Shown here: positions 1 through 10,223 of the stretch, piece after piece | Numbering within the stretch: position 1 is the first letter of the stretch | How the letters are laid out: each line of letters opens with the position of its first letter | DNA from: Pontivivens marinum | Lineage (GTDB): Bacteria > Pseudomonadota > Alphaproteobacteria > Rhodobacterales > Rhodobacteraceae | Assembly: GCF_900231835.1 (NCBI RefSeq) | Contig: NZ_OCTN01000002.1 | Coordinates: 372,001-436,000, forward strand | Direction of reading: 5' to 3' | Length of the DNA: 64,000 nt | Translations under genes and position numbers: made by a program | The notes under the pieces: generated by a model | What the model was told of the DNA's origin: nothing | Databases searched by the model: none | What the model saw: only the letters and a program-made list of their open reading frames with translations

Positions 1-732
1 TGGGATATCGAGCAGGATTTCGCCTCGATCGCACCCTATACGCTGGAGGAAGCGGCCGAGGTTGCGGATGCAATTGCCCGAAATGACATGCCGGATTTGC
101 GGGATGAGCTGGGCGACCTTCTCCTTCAGGTTGTATATCACGCGCAAATGGCCAGCGAATCAGGTGACTTCGCCCTGCCAGATGTTATCCGGTCGATTAG
201 CGATAAAATGGTCCGTCGGCACCCTCATGTCTTTGGCGATGCCCCCGGTCGCAGTGCCACCGAACAGACCGCTGATTGGGAGCGGATCAAGCAGCAGGAG
301 CGTGAGCAATCCGGTAAGGCCGAGGCAAGAACGCTGGATGGTGTCGCCCTTGGCCTGCCCGCATTGACCCGCGCGGTTAAGCTGCAAAACCGTGCTGCCC
401 GCGTCGGGTTTGACTGGCCCGACACGTCCCATGTTTTAGACAAAGTGCAGGAGGAGAGCGCCGAATTGGTTGAGGCCCGCGACACCCTACCCTTTGATAA
501 ACAGGTTGAGGAATTCGGCGACCTGATGTTCGTGATGGCCAACCTCGCCCGTCATCTAAAGATTGATCCGGAGCTCGCCCTGCGTGGGGCAAATACCAAA
601 TTCGAACGCCGATTCAGGTTTATAGAGGATTCTCTTGAGGCACAGGGTTCGAGTGTTGAACACGCTGATCTCGCGCAAATGGATGCATTCTGGGATCAGG
701 CAAAGGCCGCAGAACGTAAATCTCACGAGTAG
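1..732 (+). CDS. mazG: Nucleoside triphosphate pyrophosphohydrolase MazG (5' end outside window)
   Basis: MazG hydrolyses (d)NTPs to NMPs and pyrophosphate, a housecleaning and stringent-response role in the cytosol. The reading frame is open from base 1 and starts at the W-D of the family's N-terminal CPWD motif, so only a few dozen residues are missing. Both MazG repeats are visible: the first has the metal-binding EEAAE...DELGDLL pattern, the second EESAELVEA...EFGDLMF. The C-terminal FERRFRFIE segment is typical of the family. The gene ends convergently with a predicted reverse-strand gene that overlaps its last ~113 bases. Confidence 0.93.
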   Translation, partial: WDIEQDFASIAPYTLEEAAEVADAIARNDMPDLRDELGDLLLQVVYHAQMASESGDFALPDVIRSISDKMVRRHPHVFGDAPGRSATEQTADWERIKQQEREQSGKAEARTLDGVALGLPALTRAVKLQNRAARVGFDWPDTSHVLDKVQEESAELVEARDTLPFDKQVEEFGDLMFVMANLARHLKIDPELALRGANTKFERRFRFIEDSLEAQGSSVEHADLAQMDAFWDQAKAAERKSHE

Positions 733-1087
733 GATCCGGCTTTGGAATGATCGGGCGGCTTTTGCGCAGCGCCCGATAATCAGTGTCTGTTTTCTGCCGG
801 TTCACCCGCGCACGCGGACCGCGACGGCCCGATTTTTCAAAGGTGGCTAAGGCTCTCTGCGTACCTGCGCGACGCCCGCGCATGTACCAGGCAACCGACA
901 CAACAATGAAGATCGTCAGCAGACTGGCAGCTAATATCATATGTGCACTGACCTGAATATCGCTCAACATCGTGAAGATGTCACTGCTACGAACGGACGC
1001 GACTATCTCATGCGCAACCGGTCCATCCTGTACCGGCACAGGCTCCAAAACAACGTGCAGCGCACTAGTGCTCTCAATACCTGCCAT
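620..1087 (-). CDS. Hypothetical single-pass membrane protein
   Basis: I do not recognise this 155-residue protein. One clear transmembrane segment (about residues 49-70, ILAASLLTIFIVVSVAWYM) is followed by a basic, arginine- and proline-rich tail. The ATG at 1087 is preferred over an upstream GTG at 1102 because a GAGGGTG ribosome-binding site precedes it. The last ~113 bases lie antisense to the 3' end of mazG, so the C-terminus may be an overlap artefact. The next reverse-strand ORF (1183-1428) also encodes a small single-pass protein, so the two may form a unit. Confidence 0.45.
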   Translation of the reverse strand: MAGIESTSALHVVLEPVPVQDGPVAHEIVASVRSSDIFTMLSDIQVSAHMILAASLLTIFIVVSVAWYMRGRRAGTQRALATFEKSGRRGPRARVNRQKTDTDYRALRKSRPIIPKPDPTREIYVLRPLPDPRMHPFARDQRVQHSNPVPQENPL

Positions 1088-1182
1088 AACACCCTCGCAC
1101 ACAACTAATGTGTACAGATCATAGCATATATTAGGTATTTAACTATACTTATGGGTATTCGCGCACTGGTTGAATCTATTCG

Positions 1183-1428
1183 CTAAATATCACGAGGCAT
1201 TCGCTGCTGACGTACATTGCGGAGATCACTGCGCTCTCGCGCCGTCATCGGCTGTTTTCTAGCGACAGCACGATGGCGAAGTGTTCGAAGCAAAATTACA
1301 AATACGACGAAGGATGCGAAAATGATGGACAGCAACTGAATGTCAGATGGCAAAAGTCCGAGTTGCTGAACGATGACATTAACATGCCTCGTCATGAAAA
1401 TCATAATCGCAGTAGTTGGATCAGTCAT
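1183..1428 (-). CDS. Small hypothetical membrane protein
   Basis: This 81-residue ORF has one strong hydrophobic segment (about residues 30-48, LLSIIFASFVVFVILLRTL) followed by an arginine-rich tail. I recognise no family. It lies about 95 bases upstream of the larger single-pass ORF on the same strand and is divergent from eno. Its composition (one membrane helix, basic cytoplasmic tail) matches that neighbour, which modestly supports it being real. Confidence 0.4.
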   Translation of the reverse strand: MTDPTTAIMIFMTRHVNVIVQQLGLLPSDIQLLSIIFASFVVFVILLRTLRHRAVARKQPMTARERSDLRNVRQQRMPRDI

Positions 1429-1554
1429 GCCTATGCCCCCAAGCTATCTCAGGCTTGGCGTAATTCGCACACAAACAACCTATGATTGCAACAATTTTAT
1501 CAATACGACCTCCTACCGCGATCAAGTCTTTGCGCTGTCGCACTCATGTTGTAG

Positions 1555-2871
<1,317 letters not shown>

Positions 2872-2886
2872 ACCGATCTGATATCG

Positions 2887-2910
2887 GGGCGCGGGCTACG
2901 GCTCGCGCCC
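2887..2910. terminator. Bidirectional terminator hairpin between eno and the DUF6314 gene
   Basis: GGGCGCGGGC pairs with GCTCGCGCCC around a TACG loop (10 bp, one G-T pair). It fills the gap between two convergent stop codons and abuts the stop at 2911. Confidence 0.7.
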
Positions 2911-3342
2911 TTATCGTGCGTAGTTGGTGACCATGCGATAATCCTTGCGCGGACCCTCTACCCGCCACTCCGAACGCCAAGTGTTCGGAAATTCAAAAAC
3001 ATAGCGAACATCATATGTGTCTGGGTCGCAGAAATGCGTTGCCTCGGTTCCATCGGTTGCGGGATCGAAGCGATGGAAAAATCGGCCATCCTCAAATTCA
3101 ACGATGATATGTCTACCATCTGCACGCCAGTGGTAACCGCGTGTCGCCTTGAACCCCGGCAGCCCCGCAAAGCGCAGCTCGCCCTCCTCCGCGTAGGCCA
3201 AGCCAGCGGTCGAAGGCTCGAAAACACCGCGCCCCTCGAACCGGCCAGTCCAGTTGCTGTCCAGATCGAAAATATCGCGCCGAATCGACCATTCCCCGAC
3301 AAAGGGAGCCAGCGGATCAGGCCGTTGAGTTGAATGTGACAC
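2911..3342 (-). CDS. DUF6314 family protein
   Basis: A 143-residue cytosolic protein with the DUF6314 pattern: FVGEWSIRRDI near the N-terminus, a beta-rich middle with GRFEGRGVF and YHWRADGR, and a C-terminal WRVEGPRKDYRMVTNY ending. It resembles a small lipocalin-like barrel; no biochemical role is known to me. The start is GTG at 3342, supported by GGGAGTG upstream and the absence of an internal methionine. Its promoter region lies head-to-head with purB. Confidence 0.75.
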   Translation of the reverse strand: MSHSTQRPDPLAPFVGEWSIRRDIFDLDSNWTGRFEGRGVFEPSTAGLAYAEEGELRFAGLPGFKATRGYHWRADGRHIIVEFEDGRFFHRFDPATDGTEATHFCDPDTYDVRYVFEFPNTWRSEWRVEGPRKDYRMVTNYAR

Positions 3343-3416
3343 AGGTCACTCCCTTGTTTGCAGCGCGTCATGGGTCTATCACCCGCATAACGTCGTCAAA
3401 TCAAGGGTTCCGCCGC

Positions 3417-4724
3417 ATGATCTCTCGCTATTCTCGCCCCGAAATGGTCGCCATCTGGTCCGCGGAGACGAAATTCCGCATCTGGTACGAGATTGAGGCC
3501 TATGCATGTGACGCACAGGCACAGCTCGGCGTTATCCCGCAGGCAAATGCCGATGCCGTTTGGAAGGCGAAAGATGTCGAGTTCGACGTTGCCCGCATTG
3601 ATGAGATTGAGGCCGTCACCAAACATGACGTCATCGCATTCCTGACCCATCTGGCCGAACATGTCGGATCAGATGAGGCACGTTTTGTGCATCAGGGCAT
3701 GACGTCGTCGGACGTTCTGGACACGTGTTTCAACGTGCAATTGGTGCGCGCGGCTGACCTGCTGATCGCGCAGACTGAAAAGCTCCTCGATGCGCTCAAG
3801 CGTCGCGCGCTGGAGCATAAGATGACGGTTTGCATCGGTCGCAGCCACGGCATTCACGCCGAGCCTGTTACCTTTGGCCTGAAAATGGCGCAGGCCTATG
3901 CTGAAATGGACCGCAACCGCATTCGACTGCTGACGGCCCGTGATGAGATTGCGACCGGCGCGATTTCGGGCGCTGTCGGAACCTTTGCCAATATCGACCC
4001 ATTTGTTGAAGAATTCGTTACCGAAAAACTCGGCCTGCGCCCTGAGCCGGTTTCGACACAGGTTATCCCGCGCGATCGCCATGCTGCATTCTTTGCCGCG
4101 ATGGGTGTTGTTGGGTCGTCGATTGAGCGGATTGCGACAGAAATTCGCCACCTTCAGCGGACAGAAGTGCTTGAGGTTGAAGAGTATTTCTCTCCCGGTC
4201 AAAAGGGTTCGTCGGCGATGCCGCATAAGCGGAACCCTGTGCTGACGGAAAATCTAACGGGCCTTGCACGTCTTGTTCGGATGGCTGTTGTTCCTGCGAT
4301 GGAAAACGTTGCGCTGTGGCATGAGCGCGATATTTCGCACTCCTCGGTTGAGCGGAATATCGGGCCGGACACCACGGTTACGCTGGACTTCGCCTTGGCG
4401 CGCCTGACGCAAGTTATTGATAAGCTTGTGGTATATCCAGAGAACATGCTGCGTAACATGAACCAGTTCCGCGGTCTGGTGATGAGCCAACGCGTTCTGC
4501 TGGCCCTGACGCAGGCCGGTGTTAACCGTGAGGATTCCTATAAGCTGGTCCAGCGCAACGCGATGAAGGTTTGGGAGCAAGGCGCTGATTTCAAGACCGA
4601 ACTTCTGGGCGACAAGGACGTTCTGGCCGCACTTTCCGCCGAGGAAATCGAGGAGAAATTCGACATTGGTTATCACACCAAACATGTCGATACGATTTTC
4701 GCTCGCGTCTTTGGCGACGAGTAA
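3417..4724 (+). CDS. purB: Adenylosuccinate lyase
   Basis: PurB removes fumarate from SAICAR and from adenylosuccinate in purine synthesis. The superfamily signature GSSAMPHKRNP is present, with QGMTSSDVLDT and GRSHGIHAEP upstream of it. I place the start at the ATG at 3417 (MISRYSRPEM), giving 435 residues and matching the usual N-terminus. An upstream in-frame ATG at 3330 would add 29 residues unlike the family. Other purine genes follow 1.5 kb downstream. Confidence 0.96.
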   Translation: MISRYSRPEMVAIWSAETKFRIWYEIEAYACDAQAQLGVIPQANADAVWKAKDVEFDVARIDEIEAVTKHDVIAFLTHLAEHVGSDEARFVHQGMTSSDVLDTCFNVQLVRAADLLIAQTEKLLDALKRRALEHKMTVCIGRSHGIHAEPVTFGLKMAQAYAEMDRNRIRLLTARDEIATGAISGAVGTFANIDPFVEEFVTEKLGLRPEPVSTQVIPRDRHAAFFAAMGVVGSSIERIATEIRHLQRTEVLEVEEYFSPGQKGSSAMPHKRNPVLTENLTGLARLVRMAVVPAMENVALWHERDISHSSVERNIGPDTTVTLDFALARLTQVIDKLVVYPENMLRNMNQFRGLVMSQRVLLALTQAGVNREDSYKLVQRNAMKVWEQGADFKTELLGDKDVLAALSAEEIEEKFDIGYHTKHVDTIFARVFGDE

Positions 4725-4737
4725 GATTTGACGAAAT

Positions 4738-4765
4738 CGCAGGGCTGCTTTCGGGCTGCCCTGCG
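4738..4765 (+). terminator. Possible terminator hairpin after purB
   Basis: CGCAGGGC and GCCCTGCG can pair across a 12-base loop 14 bases after the purB stop. No T-run follows, so this is a weak candidate. Confidence 0.35.
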
Positions 4766-4848
4766 GCTGCTATATGGCTGGCAAAATGGGCGTTAACCAT
4801 TTCACCAGCTTCGTGAAACCTTTTGGTAAGGTTTTACGTGAATAGTGT

Positions 4849-5370
4849 ATGAAACAAATTGCACTGGCCTTGGCCCTCACCCTGCCCGCAACCACTCTAT
4901 CCGCTGATCCTATGCAGTTTACTGCGCTAGAGGGCGGCCCGCTAAATCTACGCGACTATGCCGGTCACGTTGTGGTGGTTGTGAACACCGCGTCCTTTTG
5001 CGCGTACACGCCGCAATACCAGGCGTTGCAGCAGCTACATGATAGCGATGAAGGGATAACCGTTGTCGGCTTGCCCTCGGATGATTTCGGGGGACAAGAA
5101 TACGGAACGGAGGAAGAAGTAGCAGAGTTTTGCGAGGCCATGTTTGGCATCACCTTTCCGATGTCGGATATTCTGCATGTCAGGGGCACACAGGCCCATG
5201 AATTTTTCGATTGGGTCGGAACGCAAGATGTTGCCGGAGCGCAGGCACAGTGGAACTTTCATAAGTGGATCATCGCTCCTGACGGAACATTGGCCGGATC
5301 ACTGCCAACGGCGATCACACCAGAGAGCGCAGAGATGCGAGACATGATTGCACGTGCTCGAACTATGTGA
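4849..5370 (+). CDS. Secreted glutathione peroxidase-like protein
   Basis: A thiol peroxidase of the glutathione peroxidase family, 173 residues. Residues 1-18 look like a Sec signal peptide (ALALALTLPATTLSA), placing it in the periplasm. The catalytic site is NTASFCAYTPQY, with cysteine in the selenocysteine position and alanine where CGFT or CGLT is usual. The conserved Gln is in GGQEYG instead of the common NQEPG, and WNFHKW supplies the Trp/Asn of the tetrad. Probably monocistronic. Confidence 0.85.
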   Translation: MKQIALALALTLPATTLSADPMQFTALEGGPLNLRDYAGHVVVVVNTASFCAYTPQYQALQQLHDSDEGITVVGLPSDDFGGQEYGTEEEVAEFCEAMFGITFPMSDILHVRGTQAHEFFDWVGTQDVAGAQAQWNFHKWIIAPDGTLAGSLPTAITPESAEMRDMIARARTM

Positions 5371-5463
5371 CGTTCTCGTCATAATGTAGCGTCATTTGGA
5401 TGACATGCATCGACAACGCGGCGCCAAACGCGTATTGTGCGGTGCAACATAGGGAATATTGTG

Positions 5464-5760
5464 ATGAGTTACGATGCTTTCGACCCATGGGGATACGCTC
5501 GGCTCGCACGGCTGCAACACAAGATCAGCGTGACGGCTGCGCAGACGATTGTGAGCCGTTCCACCCTGTTTTTTCAGGGCGCATTGACCCCGATTGAAGC
5601 CACCCAGATGTGGGTAGAAAAACCCGTGGCCATAGCTGAGGGCTTGCAGGATGCCGTTCTTGCCATGGCAAAGGGGCAAAGTCCGTCCGAGATGATGGAG
5701 GCCGCATTAAAACCGGTCGCGGCCAAAACCAGCGCTAACGCAAAGCGGCTATCGCGTTGA
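5464..5760 (+). CDS. Hypothetical protein
   Basis: A 98-residue, mostly helical protein (MSYDAFDPWGYARLARLQHKIS...). I do not recognise a family. It reads like a phasin-sized amphipathic helical protein, with many alanines and the segment VSRSTLFFQGALTPIEATQMW. The ATG at 5464 is chosen; upstream in-frame starts at 5437 and 5461 have no better support. It is convergent with the ATPase zeta gene, with a hairpin between them. Confidence 0.6.
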   Translation: MSYDAFDPWGYARLARLQHKISVTAAQTIVSRSTLFFQGALTPIEATQMWVEKPVAIAEGLQDAVLAMAKGQSPSEMMEAALKPVAAKTSANAKRLSR

Positions 5761-5767
5761 TGTGGCG

Positions 5768-5798
5768 TCCGGCAGAGGTGTTTCATACCCCTGCCGGA
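5768..5798. terminator. Bidirectional terminator hairpin
   Basis: TCCGGCAG at 5768-5775 pairs with CTGCCGGA at 5791-5798, with extra inner pairing. It lies between two convergent genes. Confidence 0.6.
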
Positions 5799-5804
5799 GT
5801 GAAT

Positions 5805-6122
5805 TCACTGGGCTTCGGTCAGAAGCTGCACCTTTGCCTCGGCATCTGCGACAACCATTTGGGCCCGCAGATCGGCCTCGCTGACCTTGTCCCCTAGATC
5901 GGCGTTGAGCTTGCGAAAGACATCTTCGTCGCCTGCCTCGGCAAAGTCGGCCTTGATGACCTCCTTCACATATTCGGTCGTTCGGGGCGCATCATATCCC
6001 AATTGCAGGGCTGCCCATTCGGCCAAAAGCCGGTTTCGGCGCATCTCAGCCTTGAATCTCATCTCGTCATCATGGGCGAATTTCGCCTCAAATGCGTTCT
6101 TGCGATCATCAAAAGTGGACAT
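5805..6122 (-). CDS. F1-ATPase inhibitor subunit zeta (DUF1476)
   Basis: A 105-residue protein with the DUF1476 signature: N-terminal MSTFDDRKNAFEAKFAHDDE, then the helical block RRNRLLAEWAA. In alphaproteobacteria (first described in Paracoccus) this small protein inhibits ATP hydrolysis by F1FO-ATPase through its N-terminal region. The family is essentially restricted to Alphaproteobacteria and so supports the taxonomic call. It is divergent from purC. Confidence 0.9.
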   Translation of the reverse strand: MSTFDDRKNAFEAKFAHDDEMRFKAEMRRNRLLAEWAALQLGYDAPRTTEYVKEVIKADFAEAGDEDVFRKLNADLGDKVSEADLRAQMVVADAEAKVQLLTEAQ

Positions 6123-6277
6123 TTACGTCGCTCCTATGGGTTTCCTCATTACAATAGTTGGCAATGAAACGGCGCTGCAACAAGGGTTTCGGCCCGAATC
6201 CTTGCCCATTGTGCCGACAAGCGCTAAGACCCGCCAAGATAGGCGGATGACCGCCGCAGACAGGTTCGGAGAGTATC

Positions 6278-7039
6278 ATGGCGCGCCGCAGAATGGTCTA
6301 TGAAGGCAAGGCGAAGATCCTCTACGAGGGGCCGGAGCCAGGAACACTGATCCAGTTCTTCAAGGATGATACAACAGCCGGAAATGGCGAGAAGCATGAG
6401 CTGATTGAGGGCAAGGGCGTCCTCAACAACCGCTTATCGGAACATTTCATGACAGGTTTGGCCAGCATCGGCGTTCCTACCCACTTCATCAAGCGGCTCA
6501 ACATGCGTGAGCAGTTGGTGCGTGCGGTTGAAATGATCCCGCTGGAGGTTGTGGTGCGCAACGTTGCTGCGGGTTCAATGTCCAAACGTTTGGGGATTGA
6601 GGAAGGCACGCAGTTGCCCCGCCCGATCATCGAATTCTACCTCAAAAATGACGACCTGAACGATCCGATCGTCAGTGAGGAGCACATCATTGCATTCGGT
6701 TGGGCCACCCAGCAGGATCTGGATGACATGGTTTCGCTGGGCCTGCGGGTCAATGATTTCATGTCCGGCATGATGATGGGCGTTGGTATCAAGCTGATCG
6801 ATTTCAAAATCGAGATTGGCCGCGCGTTTGAGGGCGACTTCCAACGCCTGATCGTTGCTGATGAAATTAGCCCCGATTCCTGCCGTTTGTGGGATGTCGA
6901 GACAGGTCAAAAGCTGGACAAGGATGTGTTCCGCCGCGACCTTGGCAATCTCAGCGAGGCCTATACCGAAGTTGCAAAGCGCCTTGGCGTGATGCCACGG
7001 CAGAACGGCTCGAATGACGGGCCCAAGCTGGTACATTGA
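6278..7039 (+). CDS. purC: Phosphoribosylaminoimidazole-succinocarboxamide synthase
   Basis: PurC condenses CAIR with aspartate to SAICAR using ATP. The 253-residue protein has the N-terminal [22 protein letters not shown], the [15 protein letters not shown] block and [11 protein letters not shown] followed by [12 protein letters not shown], all standard. Its stop TGA overlaps the next ATG (7039), which begins a compact operon of five genes ending with purQ. Confidence 0.97.
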   Translation: MARRRMVYEGKAKILYEGPEPGTLIQFFKDDTTAGNGEKHELIEGKGVLNNRLSEHFMTGLASIGVPTHFIKRLNMREQLVRAVEMIPLEVVVRNVAAGSMSKRLGIEEGTQLPRPIIEFYLKNDDLNDPIVSEEHIIAFGWATQQDLDDMVSLGLRVNDFMSGMMMGVGIKLIDFKIEIGRAFEGDFQRLIVADEISPDSCRLWDVETGQKLDKDVFRRDLGNLSEAYTEVAKRLGVMPRQNGSNDGPKLVH

Positions 7040-7236
7040 TGGAAAAGGTCTTCGCCATATTGACGCATCAGGCAACCGCCATCGTGGCGGGTGTCTATCT
7101 GATGTGCATCAGTTTCGCGTGGACCTTTTTTGGCTATGCGCCGACCTCCTTTATCATCGGCACATTGCTATGGATCGGCGGCGGCATTGTTATCGCGACA
7201 GTTAAGAAAATCTTGGACAAGGCTGAAAACAAATGA
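7039..7236 (+). CDS. Small two-helix membrane protein in the pur operon
   Basis: A 65-residue protein with two hydrophobic segments (about residues 8-28 and 34-52) and a lysine-rich end (KKILDKAENK). I recognise no named family. Its ATG shares a base with the purC stop and its TGA overlaps the purS ATG, so it is translationally coupled on both sides. That organisation is the main support for it being expressed. Function unknown. Confidence 0.65.
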   Translation: MEKVFAILTHQATAIVAGVYLMCISFAWTFFGYAPTSFIIGTLLWIGGGIVIATVKKILDKAENK

Positions 7237-7472
7237 AAGTTCGTGTTGATATCACGTTGAAGCCCGGCGTTCTGGATCCGCAGGGCGAGGCAGTTCGGCA
7301 CGCGCTGGGTGCGCTCGGCTTCGAGGGTGTGAACGGCGTGCGGCAGGGTAAAGTGATCGTGCTGGATCTGGCGACTGATGACGAGCAGGCCGCCTTGGCC
7401 CAAGCATCCCAGATGGCGGAAAAGCTGCTGGCAAACCAGGTGATCGAAAACTTTACCGTCACGGCTATCTAA
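7233..7472 (+). CDS. purS: Phosphoribosylformylglycinamidine synthase subunit PurS
   Basis: PurS is the small bridging subunit of the PurLQS complex that makes FGAM. The 79-residue length and sequence (KVRVDITLKPGVLDPQGEAV, LGFEGVNGVRQGK) are typical. It overlaps the preceding small ORF by four bases. Unusually, it is separated from purQ by an alcohol dehydrogenase gene. Confidence 0.95.
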   Translation: MKVRVDITLKPGVLDPQGEAVRHALGALGFEGVNGVRQGKVIVLDLATDDEQAALAQASQMAEKLLANQVIENFTVTAI

Positions 7473-7475
7473 GCG

Positions 7476-8504
7476 ATGCGCGCGGCGGTACTCACCGAAT
7501 GGCGGACGCTGGAAATACATGATGTGGTTGCGCCGGAGTGCCCAGCCGATGGCGTTGTTCTGGACGTTCTGGCTTGTGGTGTGTGCCGATCCGATTGGCA
7601 TGCATGGACGGGGGCGGACCCTGATGTGACGCTGCCCCATATTCCGGGTCATGAATTTTGCGGAACGGTTCGCGCGGTTGGTGCGAATGTTAACGACTGG
7701 TCTGTTGGCGATCGTGTGATTGCACCATTCATTCTGGCCTGTGGCCGCTGTGATGCGTGCAAGGCGGGTGAGCAGACGACATGCGGTACGCAGGCGGTTC
7801 CGGGGTTCACCATCGCGGGTGCCTTTGCCGAGCAAATTGCAGTTCCCCGCGCTGACGCAAATTTGGCTGCCCTGCCTGATGCTATGGACCCTGCCCTTGC
7901 CGCCGCGCTTGGCTGTCGTGTGACTACAGTGTGGCACGCGCTGACGGATCGTGCGGCATTGGCTCCGGGTGAATGGCTGGCGGTACATGGCGTTGGCGGC
8001 ATCGGTTTGGCCGCTGTCATGCTTGGCCGTGCCATGGGTGCGCGTGTGATTGCTGTTGATGTCGTGCCGGAGAAGTTGGCCTTTGCCGAGAAGCTGGGCG
8101 CAATTCCCGTGGCAGCGGCCGGTGCAGCAGAAGCGATCAAGGAACTCACCGGCGGCGGTGCCCATGTCAGTGTTGAGGCGCTGGGCATTGCGGCCACGAC
8201 GGATGCATCCCTGCGCTGCCTACGCAAATTGGGGCGGCACGTGCAGATTGGTATGCCTGCGGGCGATCATGTGCAGATGGCACTACCAATGGATGCGGTT
8301 TATTCGGGGCAGTTGGCTCTGTTCGGCACCCGCGGCATGCCTGCGTGGAAGTACCCGTCACTTTTCGCATTGATCGAGGCGGGGCTGGACCTGTCCCCCA
8401 TGATTGCACGGCGCGTATCGTTATCTGATGCGCAGACCGAGCTAGAAGCCTTCGACGGCCCTGCCCCTCCGGGTGTTGCCGTCATTACGAATTTCGCGAC
8501 CTGA
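7476..8504 (+). CDS. Zinc-dependent alcohol dehydrogenase
   Basis: A 342-residue medium-chain dehydrogenase/reductase. Catalytic-zinc residues are seen in [11 protein letters not shown] and GHEFCGTV. The structural-zinc lobe is [15 protein letters not shown]. The NAD(P)-binding [12 protein letters not shown] lies in a Rossmann fold. It starts 3 bases after the purS stop and ends 11 bases before purQ, so it is co-transcribed with purine genes. Its substrate is unknown and its presence in a purine operon is not explained by the pathway. Confidence 0.9.
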   Translation: MRAAVLTEWRTLEIHDVVAPECPADGVVLDVLACGVCRSDWHAWTGADPDVTLPHIPGHEFCGTVRAVGANVNDWSVGDRVIAPFILACGRCDACKAGEQTTCGTQAVPGFTIAGAFAEQIAVPRADANLAALPDAMDPALAAALGCRVTTVWHALTDRAALAPGEWLAVHGVGGIGLAAVMLGRAMGARVIAVDVVPEKLAFAEKLGAIPVAAAGAAEAIKELTGGGAHVSVEALGIAATTDASLRCLRKLGRHVQIGMPAGDHVQMALPMDAVYSGQLALFGTRGMPAWKYPSLFALIEAGLDLSPMIARRVSLSDAQTELEAFDGPAPPGVAVITNFAT

Positions 8505-8515
8505 GGAGCGCCGCC

Positions 8516-9181
8516 ATGAAAGCCGCCGTCATCACCTTTCCCGGATCGAATTGCGATCGCGACATGCATGTTGGCCTACAGCGCGCCACCGGTATTGCGC
8601 CGCAATCCGTTTGGCACAAGGACACCTCGATCCCCGAGGGGCTGGACCTGATCGCGGTTCCGGGTGGATTTTCGTTCGGTGATTACCTGCGCTGCGGTGC
8701 GATTGCAGCCCGCGCACCGGTGATGAACGCCGTTGTTGATTTCGCAAAGCGCGGCGGCCTGGTTCTGGGCGTTTGCAATGGCTTTCAGATATTGATCGAG
8801 GCGGGTCTGCTGCCCGGTGCCCTGATGCGCAATGCTGGCCTGAAATATGTGTGCAAGGCGCAGACGCTGCGCGTAGCGACCCATGACAGCGCCTTTACCG
8901 CCGGTTTGGGCGATACAGCGACCTATGCGATTGCCCACCACGACGGCAATTATATCGCGGATGATGAGGAACTGGCCCGCCTAATGGGTGAGGATCGCAT
9001 CGCGTTCACATATGAGGGCAACCCGAACGGCTCCCAGATGGATATCGCGGGTATCCTCAGCGAGAACCGGCGTGTTCTGGGCATGATGCCGCATCCTGAG
9101 CGGATGAACGACCCAGCGCTTGGCGGTACGGATGGTGAGCGGTTCTTTAACGGGCTGGTTGGTGCGCTAGAAACGGCGTAA
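8516..9181 (+). CDS. purQ: Phosphoribosylformylglycinamidine synthase subunit PurQ (glutaminase)
   Basis: PurQ supplies ammonia from glutamine to the FGAM synthase complex. The class I amidotransferase triad is visible: the nucleophile Cys in GVCNGFQIL, and His/Glu in MPHPERM. The N-terminal FPGSNCDRD and [10 protein letters not shown] are diagnostic. Length (221 aa) is normal. GAGGAGCGCC precedes the ATG. It is the last gene of the operon. Confidence 0.97.
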   Translation: MKAAVITFPGSNCDRDMHVGLQRATGIAPQSVWHKDTSIPEGLDLIAVPGGFSFGDYLRCGAIAARAPVMNAVVDFAKRGGLVLGVCNGFQILIEAGLLPGALMRNAGLKYVCKAQTLRVATHDSAFTAGLGDTATYAIAHHDGNYIADDEELARLMGEDRIAFTYEGNPNGSQMDIAGILSENRRVLGMMPHPERMNDPALGGTDGERFFNGLVGALETA

Positions 9182-9188
9182 TTGACTG

Positions 9189-9217
9189 CGCGCCGCCAGA
9201 TCAGGCGGCGCGTTTTT
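9189..9217 (+). terminator. Rho-independent terminator of the pur operon
   Basis: CGCGCCGCC (9189-9197) pairs with GGCGGCGCG (9204-9212), followed by five T. The loop contains the dusA stop codon, so the downstream arm also codes for the C-terminus of the convergent dusA. Confidence 0.85.
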
Positions 9218-10223
9218 CCACATGGGTCAGGGCCTTTTCGACCAGCTCTGGTCCGGCCTCGGGCAAATGTGCGCCCTCGCTCAATTCACGACGCCACAGG
9301 CGCGCCCCCGGACGGCCGATAAAGGCGCCCAGCATGTGGCGCGTAATTTGGTTGAGGCGTGTGCCCTGCGTCAGCTCTGCCTCGATATGCGGTAGCATTG
9401 CGCGCACCGCATCAGCCGGATCGACCGGAGCGCTGCTCTGGCCAAAGACCCGCGCATCAGCATCGGCAAGCACAGCACATGGATCGTGATAGGCAGCGCG
9501 CCCGATCATCACACCATCCAAGCCGGACTCCAGATGCGGCATCGCCTCATCCAGCGACGCAATCCCACCATTGATGACGATTTCCAGCGCAGGAAACAGG
9601 CCCTTCATCTGCAACACCAGCGGATGGTCAAGCGGTGGAATATCGCGGTTTTCCTTTGGGCTGAGCCCCTGCAACCACGCCTTACGTGCGTGCACGACAA
9701 AATGCGAAACACCTGCGGCAGATACACGCGCGATAAATTCAGGCAGAACCTCGTGCGGTTCCTGATCGTCCACGCCGATACGACATTTCACAGTGATTTT
9801 AGCGCCTTGGCTGGCGGACCTCATCGCGGAAACACATTCAGCCACCAACCCCGCATCGCGCATCAGGCAAGCACCGAACGCACCTGATTGCACGCGATCA
9901 GAGGGACAGCCGCAGTTCAGGTTGATCTCTCCATACCCAAAGGGCGCGGCGACGCGCACAGCCTCGGCAAGCACATCCGGCTCGGACCCGCCGATTTGCA
10001 GGGCGACCTCACCCTCCTCATCAGATTTACCGATAAGCCGCTGCGGATCGCCATGAACCAAGGCTCGCGCCGTCACCATTTCTGTATAAAGCAAAGCGTG
10101 GGCACTGAACTGCCGGTGGAATAGACGGCAATGACGATCCGTCCACTGCATCATCGGTGCAACGGACAAACGAGAGCCTTTGGACTTGCTGTATCGTTTT
10201 GTGTTATCAATATGATGCAGCAC
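9201..10223 (-). CDS. dusA: tRNA-dihydrouridine(20/20a) synthase DusA
   Basis: FMN-dependent reduction of uridine 20/20a in the tRNA D-loop. The catalytic cysteine is in NLNCGCPSDRV, and SVAPMMQWTDRHCR, TVKCRIGVDD and GLDGVMIGRAAY are the family blocks. The 340-residue frame starts at a GTG (10223) preceded by GGAGAA at good spacing. A nearby ATG is out of frame. Confidence 0.95.
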   Translation of the reverse strand: MLHHIDNTKRYSKSKGSRLSVAPMMQWTDRHCRLFHRQFSAHALLYTEMVTARALVHGDPQRLIGKSDEEGEVALQIGGSEPDVLAEAVRVAAPFGYGEINLNCGCPSDRVQSGAFGACLMRDAGLVAECVSAMRSASQGAKITVKCRIGVDDQEPHEVLPEFIARVSAAGVSHFVVHARKAWLQGLSPKENRDIPPLDHPLVLQMKGLFPALEIVINGGIASLDEAMPHLESGLDGVMIGRAAYHDPCAVLADADARVFGQSSAPVDPADAVRAMLPHIEAELTQGTRLNQITRHMLGAFIGRPGARLWRRELSEGAHLPEAGPELVEKALTHVEKRAA

